Origin: Cyclina sinensis
Lineage: Eukaryota > Mollusca > Bivalvia > Venerida > Veneridae
Direction of reading: 5' to 3'
Assembly: GCA_012932295.1 (NCBI GenBank)
Contig: JAAONU010000010.1
Span: 27,649,348 to 27,713,347, forward strand
DNA length: 64,000 bases
Positions 1 to 14,200 of the stretch are shown here, in pieces. The position numbers and the translations under genes were made by a program. The notes beneath the pieces are model-generated. The model was not told the origin of the DNA. It saw only the letters and a list, made by a program, of their open reading frames with translations, and ran no database searches. How positions within the stretch are numbered: the first letter of the stretch is position 1; every line of letters begins with the position of its first letter.

Positions 1-329
1 TTTTTACGACCCAAATGACTACTGATGTTAACATAAAAGATGAGTCATTTTACACCTGAACACAAATAAAACGAATCTTTGATGAACGTAAAGGCAATTT
101 GTCTAAAAGTTTGGTTGATTCTTTTCTTGTTTGCAAGTTTTCAAGTTTTATAATAAACACGTGTGTTTTTGCTGACTCTCTTTATTCTTTAAAATATTAA
201 AGTTGATTAAGTCTATGTCAGTGCTTAATTGTCAAAGCAAACCACAGTATGTTGCAATATTTGATAATTTATCTGTTGCATGTGGTCATTGCATTATTTC
301 ATATTCAACATTCAGGAGACGGTTTTAAA
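1..329. other. AT-rich DNA, nothing recognised
   Basis: No open frame with protein-like composition, no repeat structure and no RNA-like fold is visible. It lies just before the mariner relic and could contain its decayed 5' end, but no terminal inverted repeat could be recognised. Confidence 0.5.
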
Positions 330-900
330 AAAGTGTTTAAAAAGTGGAATTAACACAGTTGAAAGTGCACAAAGGCAAGGAAGGCCACCTAGTGCAATTA
401 TTCTGCAAATAATTAAAGTCCAAACTGTTAAGAAAATGATTCACGTTTGACTACGCGTCGAATAGCTTGGGCTTTTCAGATTTCGAAAAGACCTGCTTTT
501 ACAATCCTGAAGCGCAATTGAAAAATACGGCATTTTGCTGTCAGGCGGACATCCTGTCTGCTTACCGAGGACCGACAGCAGTGTGCTTCGACAGCCCGAA
601 CACTGTTTAAACTGTACCATACATTCAGTCAACGGACATTGTTTTACCTTGTCATTGGTGACGAGACAAAGGTGCATTATATCTAGCCAACCAGAAAATG
701 CAAAAACAAAAACAGGCAAGCAGACTTTCTGTAGCTTAAAGAACTATAATGTATAAATGGAAGGAAGGACAAATATGGAGTTTTCTTCAGTAGAGCTCGA
801 TGAACTTTTCAGGTGGCGATTTCGCGTGGCAGGACAGTTACTGGAAATGAATACTGTAACGTCGAACTGAAAAGTCTTGAGAAAATTAATACGTCTTGAA
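330..900 (+). pseudogene. Mariner/Tc1-like transposase relic
   Basis: Read across frameshifts, this stretch shows landmarks of a mariner-type (DDE/D) transposase in the right order. A helix-turn-helix linker with TVESAQRQGRPPSA lies at about 358-400. DSRLTTRRIAWAFQISK follows at about 439-490, then LLTEDR near 560. VIGDETKVHY, containing the first catalytic Asp, lies at 651-683. A strand reading VAISRGRTVTGN lies near 812-850. Stops and frameshifts break every frame, so the element is dead. The C-terminal catalytic residues and the terminal inverted repeats are not visible. The motif order is observed; the family assignment rests on the known GDE.WVH and GRTVTG signatures of mariner transposases. 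The short open frames on both strands here are shadows of this relic. Confidence 0.8.
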
Positions 901-3900
901 CAAAATGACTGCAGGAATAAATGTTTTGCGTATTTCGGTTACAATTACCTAAGGCTAATTAAAACTCACGAGGTCCATTGATCATTTGCACATACTATAT
1001 CTTATTTGAAATCATCAGATTACTAAATTCCAACAGTCTTCAATTTTGTTATTACGTTTCATTACACTGTTTCACTAAATTGGTTAATCAAGTGAAAAAT
1101 ATGTCCGAATAAAAAGCTAGTTGTACACAATGATTTTAAATCAAATTTTCATACTTTAACAGCATCAGATAAATCCATCGATATCTTGTCAAATAAAATG
1201 CTACTGTGTCTGGTTTTCCTGCTATAGGAATATTATGTTACTACACAACTGGACATACTTTTTAAGCACAAAATGCACAAATACTTGAGTTAACTCAAGT
1301 TCAAGTAAAATAGGCTAACGATTAGGGATATCTCAAAAATAAGGAGAAAACAGATACGCCCAAAGAAGATATATATGCAACTCTTTTAGACTTGCCACAG
1401 CTGATTTATCTGATAAGTCATTTACATGTGTCTTCTTGTCTTCTATTAGCTTGACTGCATGATTAAATCTTGCCTACACAGTAAGTTCGTTTATTTATTG
1501 ATAATATTACAGTATTTCCTAACTGTAGTCTAGCATGCAAAATCAAGAATAAGGTATTCGAATAGTTGATAATAATTAACATAATAATTTGCACATTTTG
1601 TATTAATGGTTGATATTTATGTGACATACCTTAATAATTTAACGACAAGGGTCATATCGTTGATGTATTTTTGCGCAGAATGATCCTATTTATAATGTGA
1701 TCGCATCGATGATTTAATCAGGAGGGGTCATTATTAATATATATTTGTTTAATATAATTTTATTAAGTAGAGGACAGAAGACAATATTCAATACATGTAC
1801 ATAAATTTTCATTTTCGTAGTACATTTTAGCATTGCCTGTTCATAAATACATTTGTCTTTCACCTTTAGTTGATTACTTTATCAATGGTTAAATAAACAA
1901 TCCTAACATTACTTAATAGTCGTTATCCACGTTGCTTATATAGACAAACTTGTTCTCAAAACGTTTCTAAAGTGAGTGCACAACTGGGGTAATTGCAGTA
2001 TAAAGATATAAAACAGGTTTTCATATCCTATGGGATAGTTAAATTAGCAAAAACATATAATAATAAAAACATTTCGGATCTTTTACAAACAAACGTAGGC
2101 GCTAAAATATAATATTGTTGTAGTGTTTTGTTAAAAATTATATAGAAAATGTACAAAGTACAAAATTCACCTTAACGTTATATCAAAATAAGCCACTAAT
2201 CAGTTAAATATTAAATCGTGCTCTAACAAATCCTTTTAAAAAAGAAGTGTGTTTTGTTTAGACAAGAGCAGGTGCTCACAAATTACATTTTTTATTGATT
2301 ACCAAGAATCAAACTACAATTTGTATTAAATATAACAAAGCAAAATTCTATTTATCATATATAAAATAATATCATCATCGTGATCCTCCTCCTCCTCATC
2401 ATCACCACCACCGTCTTCTTTGTCGACGTTATCATTATATAACCATCCCACACGTAACCATGAAAAGAAATGAAAGGAAAGTAATAAACGGCTTTTTTGT
2501 TTGTAAACGCCAGATGTTATGTTTATTGGCATTGTCAATTGTTCAATATTTACCATACTAAAACCAAAAACTTAGGCATATTAAAATAGAATAAAGATCT
2601 TCACTTAATTTTTAATACGTTATTATTCAAATCGTGCGTAAACTAATAGTTAATTTAAACCTATGCTGAATACTCGTGGATAATATGACAGTGCAAACAT
2701 TTTGCTATTTATTATGAAATACCTCTTTTTCTCGTGAACAGATTTTGTCATTTAAGAGATACGGTTAACAAATTAGTCTAAAGTTTACTGATATCTATTT
2801 TTTCCACAGTCCAATGACGAACAAATGGGTTAACATATTTCGAAACATATAATAACGTGATGGAAGAAATTAATATGACAATTTGTATCAAACTTTGAAA
2901 TGCATTGTTAATGATGAATAATAAATATTTCAAAATTGTGAGAGTTGGCCTAAAGAAAAGTCACACACCAAAATATATATTTTTGAACAAATTGTATTTT
3001 GAATTTTAATCAACACTGAAATCATTTGACACACAACGAAAAAATAGAAGCAAATATGTCAGTAAGTGTTCTTTGTGATTTGGACAAGCATCATCTAAAT
3101 ACCAACGATCAAATAGATTCAAAAAATCTGTAATGTCTGTATAAATGCTTAAGAAGCCTTACCAGTGTAAAAAGTATGCCTCAATAAATATCAGCATTAT
3201 TTTTATATCCTTTTATTTAATATTACGCTTTATTTTTAAAGATGTTATCTCTAGAATCTCTTTTACATATACACCGTGGTCTTTTGTTGACTGCTTTTAA
3301 TTAGTGATAAAACAACATTTGTATCAGTAATGGATAACTAACAGCAGGAAAGACATTCGACATTTTTCATTAAACATCTGCTGGACTTTTAAATGAATAC
3401 GCTTAAAGTATTAGCCTACCTTATGGAGTCAGAAAACTTGAGCTATATTATATATATTCCTTTGAATGTTAGTAAAAATCAAATCACCATCAGTGTCAAT
3501 TTCCTAAACTTCAGAAAGAAGTGAAAACAGTTTTCTTTATTACTGAAAAAGGAAAAAATGGGATCTACAGCGACCTAAATCCCCATTTGGATCAGAGTAA
3601 GCCGCGAACTGATGTGCGTTACCGGTACAAACATGCTTTTACTTTACTTAAGCTTAAGTATTCAATGTTAAGAAATAATCGGCAACAGATAGAAACGCAG
3701 TGTTGAATTTCAGTATGTTTAAGCTGTAGTTAGCATGCATTCTACAATAAATGTGAGGCCTCGGACTGTACATCGGCACGCTCTTATTTCTACGCTGCAT
3801 GTCAGGTCATTATATGCGATGCTGGTATTAAAGTATTGTTAAATGCGAACTCCACACCAAATCTTTGGTGGTCAGAATATTTTAGACAGTTTCTTCAGGC

Positions 3901-4509
3901 ATCATTCCGACCTTTTTATGGTCTTCTTGTAATAATTTTAACAGAGAAAAGCTTGCAAGTAAGAACTTCTTACATGTATAAAGAATATTGGTCTATAAAG
4001 ACTTTATCGTATGTATAATAATTCAAAGAATTGATGTTGGCATTTCAAGTTGTGAATTTTGTTTTCAAAATAAAACTGATTGTCTTAAAATTAAACTGTT
4101 TTTTTTTTTTTAATAAATGAACACATCTAGCACTTCTGAGACTGCGATGTTTTCATCTCTGCTTATTTAAGTGTATTCTTTACTTGTTTAGGGCGTTACT
4201 TCGTCCTATGGCATTAACTGAGATCGTCCTAAATTATCATTGATCCATTTTTACGATACAAACATGGTAATGTGAAAATCATTTTGTTGAAAAACAAATA
4301 TCTTTTGGTAATGATTATAAGGTTTTGATGAATGTAAACCGTAAATGTTACAGACTATTTTATTCTTCTTAAGTATTCAGAAAGTAAAGTTTTGGGTAAA
4401 AAATTGCAAGGTTAACTTTTCTTCAGTCACCGAATAACATACAACATGCGTGAAACTACAAACAACTGATCTAATATAATATTACGATAGATTAAGGAAT
4501 CGAAGTCCA
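901..4509. other. AT-rich non-coding stretch
   Basis: Only short chance open frames occur, such as an acidic run over 2326-2556 that comes from a CTC/CAT-rich microsatellite-like patch at 2385-2415. No splice-bounded exon, RNA gene or repeat family member was recognised. Confidence 0.5.
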
Positions 4510-4535
4510 CCCCCCCCCCCCCCAAAAAAAAAAAA
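4510..4535. repeat. Poly-C/poly-A low-complexity tract
   Basis: About fourteen C residues are followed directly by about twelve A residues. This is a length-unstable simple sequence. Confidence 0.9.
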
Positions 4536-7500
4536 GCTTCTAAACTTATATACAGTTCAGTTTTGCTGTAAGGCATCTTAAATTTAAAAAAAAAACAATA
4601 TGTTTGACATTCAGATAAATTCTTTCGATACTGATGCGCATTGAAGCTGATTACAAGGATGAAATATCTATTAAGTAAACTGTTTGTCCACTTCACTCTA
4701 TGCTAAAATTTCGGAAGTGTTCAGAACGCATTAATTACTATAATTCGACCATCAACGCTACGACAGGCCAGCATATATAAGCAAAAAGATAGCTCAGATC
4801 AGCTTGTTGATATCAATACTTTTAAGTATATCAAACCATTTTGCACAATGTACAGGGCAATAAACTTCAACCCAAATATATATTCAAAGAAACCGTGAAC
4901 AATTTTCTATAAGTAAAATATTTTAAATACCAGTATCATATAAAGTGCCGTGATACTCAACGTAGCAAAATGAAAGTGCCGGAGTACGGTGCGTGGCCTC
5001 ATATGTTTTGCAAAACACATGCAAACTACATGTAAATTCAAATTCTTTCAAAAACCATACTGCGTTGTTCTCTAGTGTGAATAACTGTTTGGCAATCGTA
5101 AATGTTCACGATACTTAAGCTTAGCTCATGAAAAATACGTTTGAACTGGTAATGCACATTAGTTTGCGGCCCAGACCTGTCCATTTTCATGAATGATCGA
5201 ACTAACTACTACATCCAGGATACAGTGGAAACTAGAAACTTAAAGTTTCAGGACATATAGATTGGGCTAATTGTTTGGTTATTATGTTAAAATCTAGTTA
5301 AAACCCTCATATTTTCTTACATTACCCTCTAAAATGTTCTATGTTTTACACCTTTTATCCCGGTTAAAAGCGTCCCATATGCCGTGATCACGGCGTCGTG
5401 CCGTTCACGAAGCGCATGTGGTAAGCCAGGGTGTAATAGCACTTCAACGACCAAGTATACAACGTATCATCTTTCAAAAGACCAGGAAGAAATAAAGTCT
5501 TTTCTCCGTATTGAGAAGGGTTGAGAAATTAGCCGCAAGTATTAAATGAAATGCATGATAATAAGCTTCATATCATTGGTCATTGAAAGTTTTTAAACAT
5601 TGCATTCGTACTTTTATAAATGCCTCTGTCTGGTATGTGTTAAAGTGATTTTTTTCTTGATATGATTTCATTTTTTCATGGTAATGATATTTAGTTTGGA
5701 GCATATGTTATTATACTTTTCCCCTGTGACAGGTCGCAAATGAACAGTACACTTCCTTTGTTGGTAAACTGCGCCGATGGTAAGGGTTTCAAAAGCAATT
5801 GTGAATGCAAATGGCATTGATGTCTTGTCTTGGCCTCTCTCAACTAATCATATTGGTATTGGATTTAGAGGCAGACATGTTGCCAACAATCTGCAGGAGC
5901 ATACTACTGTTCGAAGGGGTGGGGGGAGAGGGTTAACTTTTTTGATGGAACTCTTTCAGTTCAACAAAACATAAACTCTAAACTGACATCATGTATATAA
6001 TGTTACAAGCAAAGCAAAAGCTTTTAACGTACATTTTGTTCCTTTAAGTATGTTAAAAATCTAAGTATTACTTAGTTTACTACATAGACATGTCGTGATG
6101 AAAAAAGTCAAAGCAAATTATATTATGTCGTTTACAATTATTATTATTATAAAACACCGTTAAATAAACAACTTAAAATGAAATGAATCACACCCTAAAC
6201 GTAAGTTATGAAAATTTCAGTTACAGAATTTGATTCAGGTGCCTCAATATATTTTCAAATGCCATTTTGCAAATAATCATGACAGTTGACTTGAGAAAAC
6301 TTGAACTGTAAAGTATCAGTTTTTAACATTTGTCAAATTATCTTTTCAAATTATTTATACCAGACATTTTTTGCAGTTAAATATCTCGAACTGAATCTTT
6401 ATTATTACGTTGTCTGAATATGATATGGTATGCTATGGTTACTGAATATACTATGATAGCGATTATCCTTTGCTTTTATCTGCGCAAATGAGACCTTTGC
6501 ACTTAAGGAACTTAATTTTATTACAGCAGTAGATATTTTCATATATTAAAAAGGAAACTTTATAAAAAATGTCATAGAGTCTGTACTCTGGTAAACGCTG
6601 AAAATAGAAAACAATATGAAAAGCTATCTAGAAAAATGAGAATATAGTTGTAAAAGTTTAACGTTAATTGTATGCCATTGTAATTATTTCAAAGTAATAA
6701 GTAAGTTTTGAATTATTCAAAATATATTATCTGTACGTATGACAATCTGAATACTGAAAGAAAAAAAGAAAAAACTAGTAAAAACAACTTTTTCAAAAAC
6801 TTCAATTACTTAATAAAAATTTAAATAAAAAATAATATATAGCGTTTGAAATACGTACAGCATGAAACGATAAAGAATTCAAACATCAGTGTTTCGAAGC
6901 ACTCGGACTATATATTAAAGTCACCCCTCAATACAATGCTGACACAACTTGTACAAAATGATTTAAGTCACCCCTCAATACAAGCTGACACAATGATTTT
7001 TTTTTCACACAGAATTACAAATATGAAGCTGTAGGAATTTTTGACGGCGTAACAATTCGAAAGAAAATTTTAAAATTAAATCTATAAAAAAATTCTTTGT
7101 TTAAGACGAATCAAATTGTTGACCTTTTTAAAGCTGCTCGTGCACAAGTGGTCGTTGTTTAGAATTTGATTTTAACTATCTGTGTGTATTACGTCTATCA
7201 ATACCCATTCACGAACGTATTGTCACCCAATGCAACATTTGTGATTGTAAATAAAATGGGTAGTTCGATATAAAATCCATATTTTTCATTTCTACTTTTG
7301 TGTGCTGCAACAAGACTGATCACATTCACACTACGTGCATGCGCTCACATCATGTCCACTTCTGAATAGTGGAGAAAAACCATAGGCATCCGGTACAAGG
7401 TGGTACGAATGCTCACAAAATGAATCTAAGGGTTACTTTACTTTACTTTAGACTTACTTATATTTCTCCCCTCCAAACATCGCTTTCGAAATATAGCCGT

Positions 7501-7814
7501 AATATTGAAAACTAAAGTATACCAGTCGATTCGAGTTTATCTAGAAGATGCATTACAAAAATATATGAAGTCTTATGGACTTCAGTTCATTTATACAATA
7601 AATTTGAAACTTGATTACGATTTTTTAGATTTAGTTTGTTCAAGAATTCAAAATGTGATTACTATTTACTCCACCAGAGACGAAAATTGTCACAAAAATA
7701 TTTTGTAAACAAGCGATGAAATTCATTTGAGATAAATCATATGGTGTATTTTTTTAATTGAATTGCTAGAAAAGTGATATAATTTTAATTTATGTATTAA
7801 TATTGTGTGTGGTT
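4536..7814. other. AT-rich non-coding stretch with a short duplication
   Basis: No coding signal. A 30-bp segment starting AAGTCACCCCTCAATACAA occurs twice, at 6919-6948 and 6965-6993, with a 2-bp difference. A perfect 14-bp palindrome, GCCGTGATCACGGC, lies at 5381-5394. Neither has an evident function. Confidence 0.5.
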
Positions 7815-8200
7815 TACCAAATCGAAAGCTTTTCTTAAATCTAAAATATAATGGCCCTATTATTTTACCTTCATCAATATCCTTCAGCTATGCATTAATT
7901 AATTCTGTATAACATGAATGATTTTCTCTCAAACCGGAGTTTGTTCTATGAATAACATTTATTCTATAAAAAAAAATCATATTGCTATATTTCTTTCAAA
8001 AACTTAAGAATAAGTAGGACGAATTGAGTTATTATTTGGGTCTTCATTATTTCCAGATTTGACTGTAGATATCAAGTTAGCTTTTTTCAGTTCATTAGGG
8101 AATATACCTGACGAAATACTTTTATTGATAATCGATGCAATGGGTGTCGTTATAGTATCGCCACAGCGTTTAATAATATTTGGACCTATACCTATTGATT
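7815..8200 (-). pseudogene. Non-LTR retrotransposon reverse transcriptase fragment
   Basis: The minus strand translates, with breaks, to the finger/palm part of a LINE reverse transcriptase. From the 8200 end it reads GIGPNIIKRCGDTI, then SSGIFPNELKKANLI, KSGNNEDPNN, a degraded 'SGFR' region, and finally a decayed 'GAIFLDLKKAFDxVNH' block at about 7816-7855, which holds the first catalytic Asp region of the family. Several stops and frameshifts make it inactive. The order matches CR1/Jockey-type enzymes, but the clade cannot be fixed from this fragment. A SINE in the same orientation abuts it. Confidence 0.75.
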
Positions 8201-8204
8201 GATT

Positions 8205-8485
8205 TGGGGATTAACGCCGATTTCAACACATAAGTTAAATCTTGGTGGTCAGTCCGCCTAACCGGTTTTCCTGGATAACTAACCAGTAATTGCCATTTTC
8301 TCCGCAAGTGACTGACTACTGTTCCCACATGATCTACTCTGAATCAGCGGTGAGAGACAAATGAACATTAGACTCAATGTCTGAGATCAATTGTCACGGA
8401 GAAATTTTGCCCTGCCCAGGGGTCAGACTAACGACCGATGGATTACTAATCCAGTACTCACCTATTGAGCTAAGCGGGCGGGACA
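8205..8485 (-). mobile_element. tRNA-derived SINE (Thr-AGT-like head)
   Basis: Read on the minus strand from 8485, the first 75 bases resemble a tRNA. An A-box-like TTAGCTCAATAGG is followed by an anticodon arm TGGATTAGTAATCCA with AGT in the loop, then a degenerate B-box region. The remaining 200 bases are a non-tRNA body ending near CGGCGTTAATCCC. Its tail (a GACTGACCACCAAGAT-like motif, then GCGTTAA) resembles that of the SINE at 53075-53330. The cloverleaf is imperfect and fused to a body, so this is a SINE rather than a tRNA gene. Confidence 0.6.
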
Positions 8486-8739
8486 TATACCTATACAAGC
8501 CCTGTCGATTTATATATACGATGGCCCCTGCCAATTATACATTGCAATTTTCTTGTTAATTGGACAATTTTTGACACGCGATAAATAAACACAACAACAT
8601 AAACGGATTTATTCTGCATAATATGCATATCTGCATAATTAGCATACTTACATGAATAAAATAATTACCGATACCTAAATTAAAAAAAGAAAAAGAAACA
8701 AGAACTGTCACTGTAAGATGACAATGCCCCCAAAGTTGT

Positions 8740-9025
8740 GATCTGACTTTGGCCTGAGGACCAGTCATTCAAGGGTCAAGATCAAATAAATATAGGTCAG
8801 TGGGAAGGTCTTGTCCACAGGGGGGGGGATTGTGTCCAAGTATGAAGTAATTCGACTTTCTAATAAGGAGGTTATGGTCAAAGTTAAAGTTAAAGTTTTT
8901 GGACAATTGGATCTTCAAGTTAAAGGTCACTCAAGGGTCAAGGTGAATAAATATAGGTCAGTTGGATAGTCTTGCCAAAAGAGGTATTGTTTCCAAAAAT
9001 GAAGTAAATCCACTTATATATATAT
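8740..9025 (-). repeat. Two units of a dispersed ~150-bp repeat
   Basis: In reverse orientation this carries the same sentence as the array at 30190-31060: a tail 'tacttggacacaa', a 'ttggacaagac' block, 'ttgacc', and 'ccaattgtcc'. Two units are visible, with a G-run of nine at 8820-8828. It is a degenerate member of the family. Confidence 0.7.
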
Positions 9026-11220
9026 TTGTTTGTATTAACTGTATTCATTTCTTTTTGCAGGTCGTTGTTGTTGTTATTCTAGCAACCTATTCAAAATGTC
9101 CACATTTAGCCGACTTGAGCATCCTTGTAACAACATTTAATGTAATTCACGATTTTGGATGAATATTTGCAATGACCTTGCTAAAATTGTACGCTACTTC
9201 ACCTTGCGTGATGTTGAAAAAATATATCCAGGAAGTACAATATATATTACAATATATACCTAACTTCAAAACATCAACATTTAAAAAAGATCCCATTCAG
9301 TGAGCTGTTGTTCAAATGTATTTGATTTTAATTTAAACATGACATTTAGCTTAAATGAATATATCTAAACGTACTTTATTGTTTGTTTTTTTTGTTGTTG
9401 TTTTTCTAGATAGAATTGTATTTCTGCAGTTACAACATATAGTATGACATGATCCCTGCTTTTCATAAAATTGCCAGACCGATACAAAAAGGAAAATAAA
9501 CATATTTTGTTACATCAACTGAGTTAAAATTACTGAAATAACCTTGATTGTATTGTTTCACTTCCAAGAAAGTTATAAATGCTCAGTCAAGGTTGAGCTG
9601 ACCTAATTTTGATGCCCTATATTAAGACTAAATAGAGCAAAGTGGTAAAAGAGCAATTAGACATTTTTTTTGATCGGTCATTTAAAATAAATTAGAAGCA
9701 TGTTAATTATCAGTATATTTAGCAATGAAATAAGAAATGAATGACTATGGTACAGAACTATCAGAATTGAAACTCACGACTTATATTTTTATTATGTATG
9801 TCACGATCAAAGAAGTGACATATAAACCGGGCAAGATTACGTACTGTCAGAGAAGAGCATATTTTTAATTGAATAACCTTCAAAATTGTAAAGGCTTCTG
9901 GTTGTATACTGGACTAAACACTAATGTTAAAAGGAAAAAATATATTGTATAATCTTGATAGCTACCTATTTAAAAGAATATAAAGACAAATAAAAAAGTT
10001 TCTAAACCCAAGCGATAGAGAGATGAGAATATTTAATTATCAGTCCATCGATATCGGACTGAAGGGATGTCTGTTGTGGGTTCAATAGAGAAAATAAAAG
10101 GCTATTTGTCGGGCTGATAAAGACAGATGGAACTCTAAGTCCTGACTGACATTCTCTATAGAGAATCATCCCAAAACTTAAAATCAGTTTCTAAATATAA
10201 ATTAAAAAAATGGTTAGTAAACACGACATCATTGCTCGGAGGCCTTCCGACATGAAATCAACGTTAATGACGGGATAGTTTGAAATTAAGCTCTTTGATC
10301 ATGTTGATTACCTATAAAAAGTAAACTAATGAAAATGTATATTATATCTGTATTAAATACATGTACTTAAATCAGTCTTATCTGAAGATAAACTGACGGA
10401 AGGCAAACGATTTCTTCATGAATCATAAGTTAACTTTCAGTATCTACAAAACATGTTGATTTGAGCAGGTAACTTACAAACTTACTAACAGAAAAACATG
10501 ATTGGGGAAATAACAATTTTAGATGATAATTTCATATGTGTCATTAGAAATTTTTGTCAGTGAAGAAGCAATAATATGCTGGCACCTTTATAACTTTTTC
10601 AGCAATTGCTAGACATACTATTTTAATGAGCTGTCTTTAAATAAGATCCAAGGCTTGTTAAAATAATACAAAAATGTAACTATAGTAGCTACTAGCATTT
10701 TCTGCTAAATTCAGTTTTACTGATTTTACTGCTTATTCAGAGCTGTTCCGATAATCATGGCAGAGGTGTTTGCATGTAAGGCCATGGAAAAATACAGTAT
10801 ATATTTGAGGCAGAACAATCTGTTTTATCTGCTTATCTGCTACAAAGTACACAACGGAAAACGAAAATATTTCAATCGAATTCCTTGGAAAATTAAAATC
10901 ATTAACCTTTTCAATTTCTATTCCAACGAAGATATAGCAGGAAAACATTTGTATTAGCAGATAAAAATAAATTCCCTTGACTACAAAGTAAGACTAGAGT
11001 TATTTTACAATGACTCAATTATTGAAAGTTTATTTTGTTTTTTATGGAGCGTTTGTGGTTTTTAAGGAGGCACACTCAAAAATGTAGAATATCCTATTTT
11101 CTTATAAATCGAGTAAATGATTATGATATTGAATGAATTATTACAAGATGACAAGGTGGCGTTCGTAAATTCTAAGAACTACAAGGAAATTTAATTGAAC
11201 AAACAAACACAATTATGTTC
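9026..11220. other. AT-rich non-coding stretch
   Basis: Nothing recognisable on either strand beyond short chance frames. Confidence 0.45.
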
Positions 11221-11277
11221 TACTTTATTTTCCAACTGTAGGCTGTCTCACTTTATTTTCCAACTGTAGGCTGTCTG
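11221..11277. repeat. Two-copy tandem repeat, ~28 bp
   Basis: The unit ACTTTATTTTCCAACTGTAG plus GCTGTCT is present twice head to tail with almost no divergence, so the duplication is recent. Confidence 0.9.
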
Positions 11278-14200
11278 ATTTCACCATCACTTCGATTTGC
11301 CGTAATGTGAAAGAAAGACCGCTGCTAAAATTTCTTAGGTAGATTAAAAATACACATCGACGTTTCGTTGGTATTTGCTGATAAAATAAAAGGGAATTCT
11401 AGCACGAGCACTTGGGCTTTCTGACTCCGCACTTATTGTAATCTAATAGGTTTATAAGCATTGTTTTCAGTTGCTTTATATTCTGCGCATATATATTCTT
11501 GAAAGGTAAGACACGATGGTAAATTATCGGCGAAAATGTCGTAAAGGTTGGATTAAACATTTTGGTTTTTGTCTTTCGGTCTTGTAAAGATGTTATCTGC
11601 AGGCGCATCATTCATGCAAAAATGCATTACGAAGCCAAGAACTTAACTTATGCTGAAGTACTTGTTCTCAAATTGTCATTCTAACACTATCTGCATTTCG
11701 CTGACATTAAACAAAGAAGAAAATGAGCGTGGTATGTCTTAAACGTTACATCACGAAAAACCTAAGCGCAAGACCGCTGAAGTCACTGCAAACGTCATTG
11801 TTAAATAGTGCACATACTTGCGCCCCTTATAAATATACGTACGTGTTAGAATGGAAAAAGATTTTAAAATTTTTGTGATTTCCCTTCGAATATAACACGT
11901 TTCTCGTTCATATGCGTAATTATTTGATCACTCAAGCCTACGGACTTCCTGATACAATTACTACACATCAGAACTCGACACCGTGGTATATTCGACGGTA
12001 TATCACTCAAACTTAAAATATATTTCCTGAGTGTATGTTTTTCCAATGCAAGGTGCCTTTGAACCACAGCTACGTATCTTTTTAAACATACTTTTTTGTT
12101 TTATTTTATATCGAATGCACCAATACAATACATATGCTGAATCTCATCGGTTTATTGTAGGATACAACAATTTACTCTATCGGATGTTCCTTAAAATAAC
12201 TAGAAAATCCCACCGGAATCGGCCATCAAGACCCACTTACATAAATCACAAAAATATAAGCGTATTGTTGTTAGCACAGGAAAAAAGACATATTTGTCTC
12301 TTTTTTTCATAGTTTTCTACTTTGTGTAATGTTCAACCCGCAACATATAAACGCTTCACTTGAAATGAACTTTCTTAGACCATCACAATATTTCTTTTTT
12401 GTACTTGAAGTAGTGACCTTATTTTTGAAATCATTGTGAACAAGTTTAAGGGAAACTTTAATAAAAATATGACGTCAGTGATAACTGTAACTGTGCGTTT
12501 CTTAAATAGTGGTGTTTGTTATTAATTTTGATTTCATGTTTTTGTTATTTAAGTTAATGTTGTTAGTATACAGCAATATTTCATATAGAACCTTATGCGT
12601 ATTATAAAAACGACATTTGTGTTTAAATTGTAACAGTTGTATTAAAGACGGATATTATTTTAAATGTATTTTTGTTAGATAATACTTAGAGGAGACATTG
12701 TTTCAAGAACGTGTTCGAATGGAAAAAAAATTGCATACGTGCAATACGTGTAATTAAACCAGTAAACATTTAGTTTTTTTTGCTACTTAATAATAAAACC
12801 TCATATCATACTGTTCTTGGTATCCTTTCAATATATTTGTAGTTGTTGACTTGATGTGGCTTATGTAACATAAATACTTTAACTTGATCTAGTGTAAAGG
12901 TGACACACATGGCTTCCTAGAAGCGGCTATTTTCTCTATCGGGGTTTTTGAAATGTAAATGGTTAATGCATTATATCACGCTACTATATGATTTTATCTC
13001 ATTATCTCGTTGCATGGAGAGTTGGTCCTCTCCATGGCTCTCATTTTAGAGAAACACAAAAAATTACAAATAAAACACTAATTATTCCCAAAAGATCGAG
13101 AGGTACTGCTAAATATGAAAGAAAAAAATGTCAGTTAAAATAATTCAAATGATTTATTCAAGACACCTTTTCCTTGACAAGAGTGCAAGTTTTCATTTAT
13201 AAAAAGTTTCTCTTTTAATCTATGCAAACAGAGAACGTCTTTCTTGCAAACATACAAAATTCTCGAAACAGGTAAACGTCACTTTTCGACGTTTAAAGAT
13301 TATTCTATCAAATATTTCATTTCACCTATCAAATATTGAATTTTTAATACAAGTAATCATTTGAACAGCAGATGTACAATCAGTAAATATACTTTCAACC
13401 CTCAGAAATATATAATTGTAAAATATACATGTATAGAACATGTGAATCTATACCACCCACTCTGCATCTTACCATCAAAGTGCATTTTACCTTATTAATA
13501 TCCAGGTACGAACAGGAGTGTCTTAGCATATAAAACTCGAAGTTTGTCTGCATTACTTAATATGTTAATACATATGTAAAGTCGTAACCGGATATACGAC
13601 GATCCTTTGCGAAGATTGGTAAATGATACACAGCACATGGCTTTGAATTTCAAATCAACATTTGCCAAATATGGATAGACCTTTGTGAATCGACACAAAC
13701 AGTTATTTAATATGAGCAATTTTACAAACAAAAAGATGCAACTTTGTTTTAAATGTAGGACACGCTCTGCAGTCTTCATATCAATATTGAAAACAGTCAT
13801 TTTATAACGTGGTATGTAAGTTGACTAAGATTTCATATTAATCGATAGACATCTTCATTCTCTTCTTGTCCGCTGTCTAAAATATATATTGCATGTGCTT
13901 TTTTCAATGGTATTATCTTTCCCCACATAAAAATGTCATTATAAAATTCGTTATCTTATACGTGATGAAGCTTTAGTTTTGTGTACATATAATACTGAAA
14001 ATAAAACATGTTTTTTTTTGTAAGCGTTTGAAACAAATTCTTTAGGCGTTGAGTAACAAATATGAAGTCTTGCAATATAGAATATATATGCTTCTATTAC
14101 CCGATTTCAATATTACCACCCCAAAGGCAATTTGAAAATATGATGTTTGTAATTCAAGATACATTTATTTACCTGCGTATATTAATTGCGCAACAAGCAT

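Noticed and set aside
441..756. Overlapping open frames on both strands as genes
   Set aside because: Both lie inside the mariner transposase relic, whose correct reading needs other frames.
2326..2556. Acidic small protein on the minus strand
   Set aside because: The acidic run is the translation of a CTC/CAT-type simple sequence; no family or context supports a gene.
8400..8484. Functional tRNA-Thr gene
   Set aside because: The head is imperfect and continues into a 200-bp body shared in style with other SINEs.
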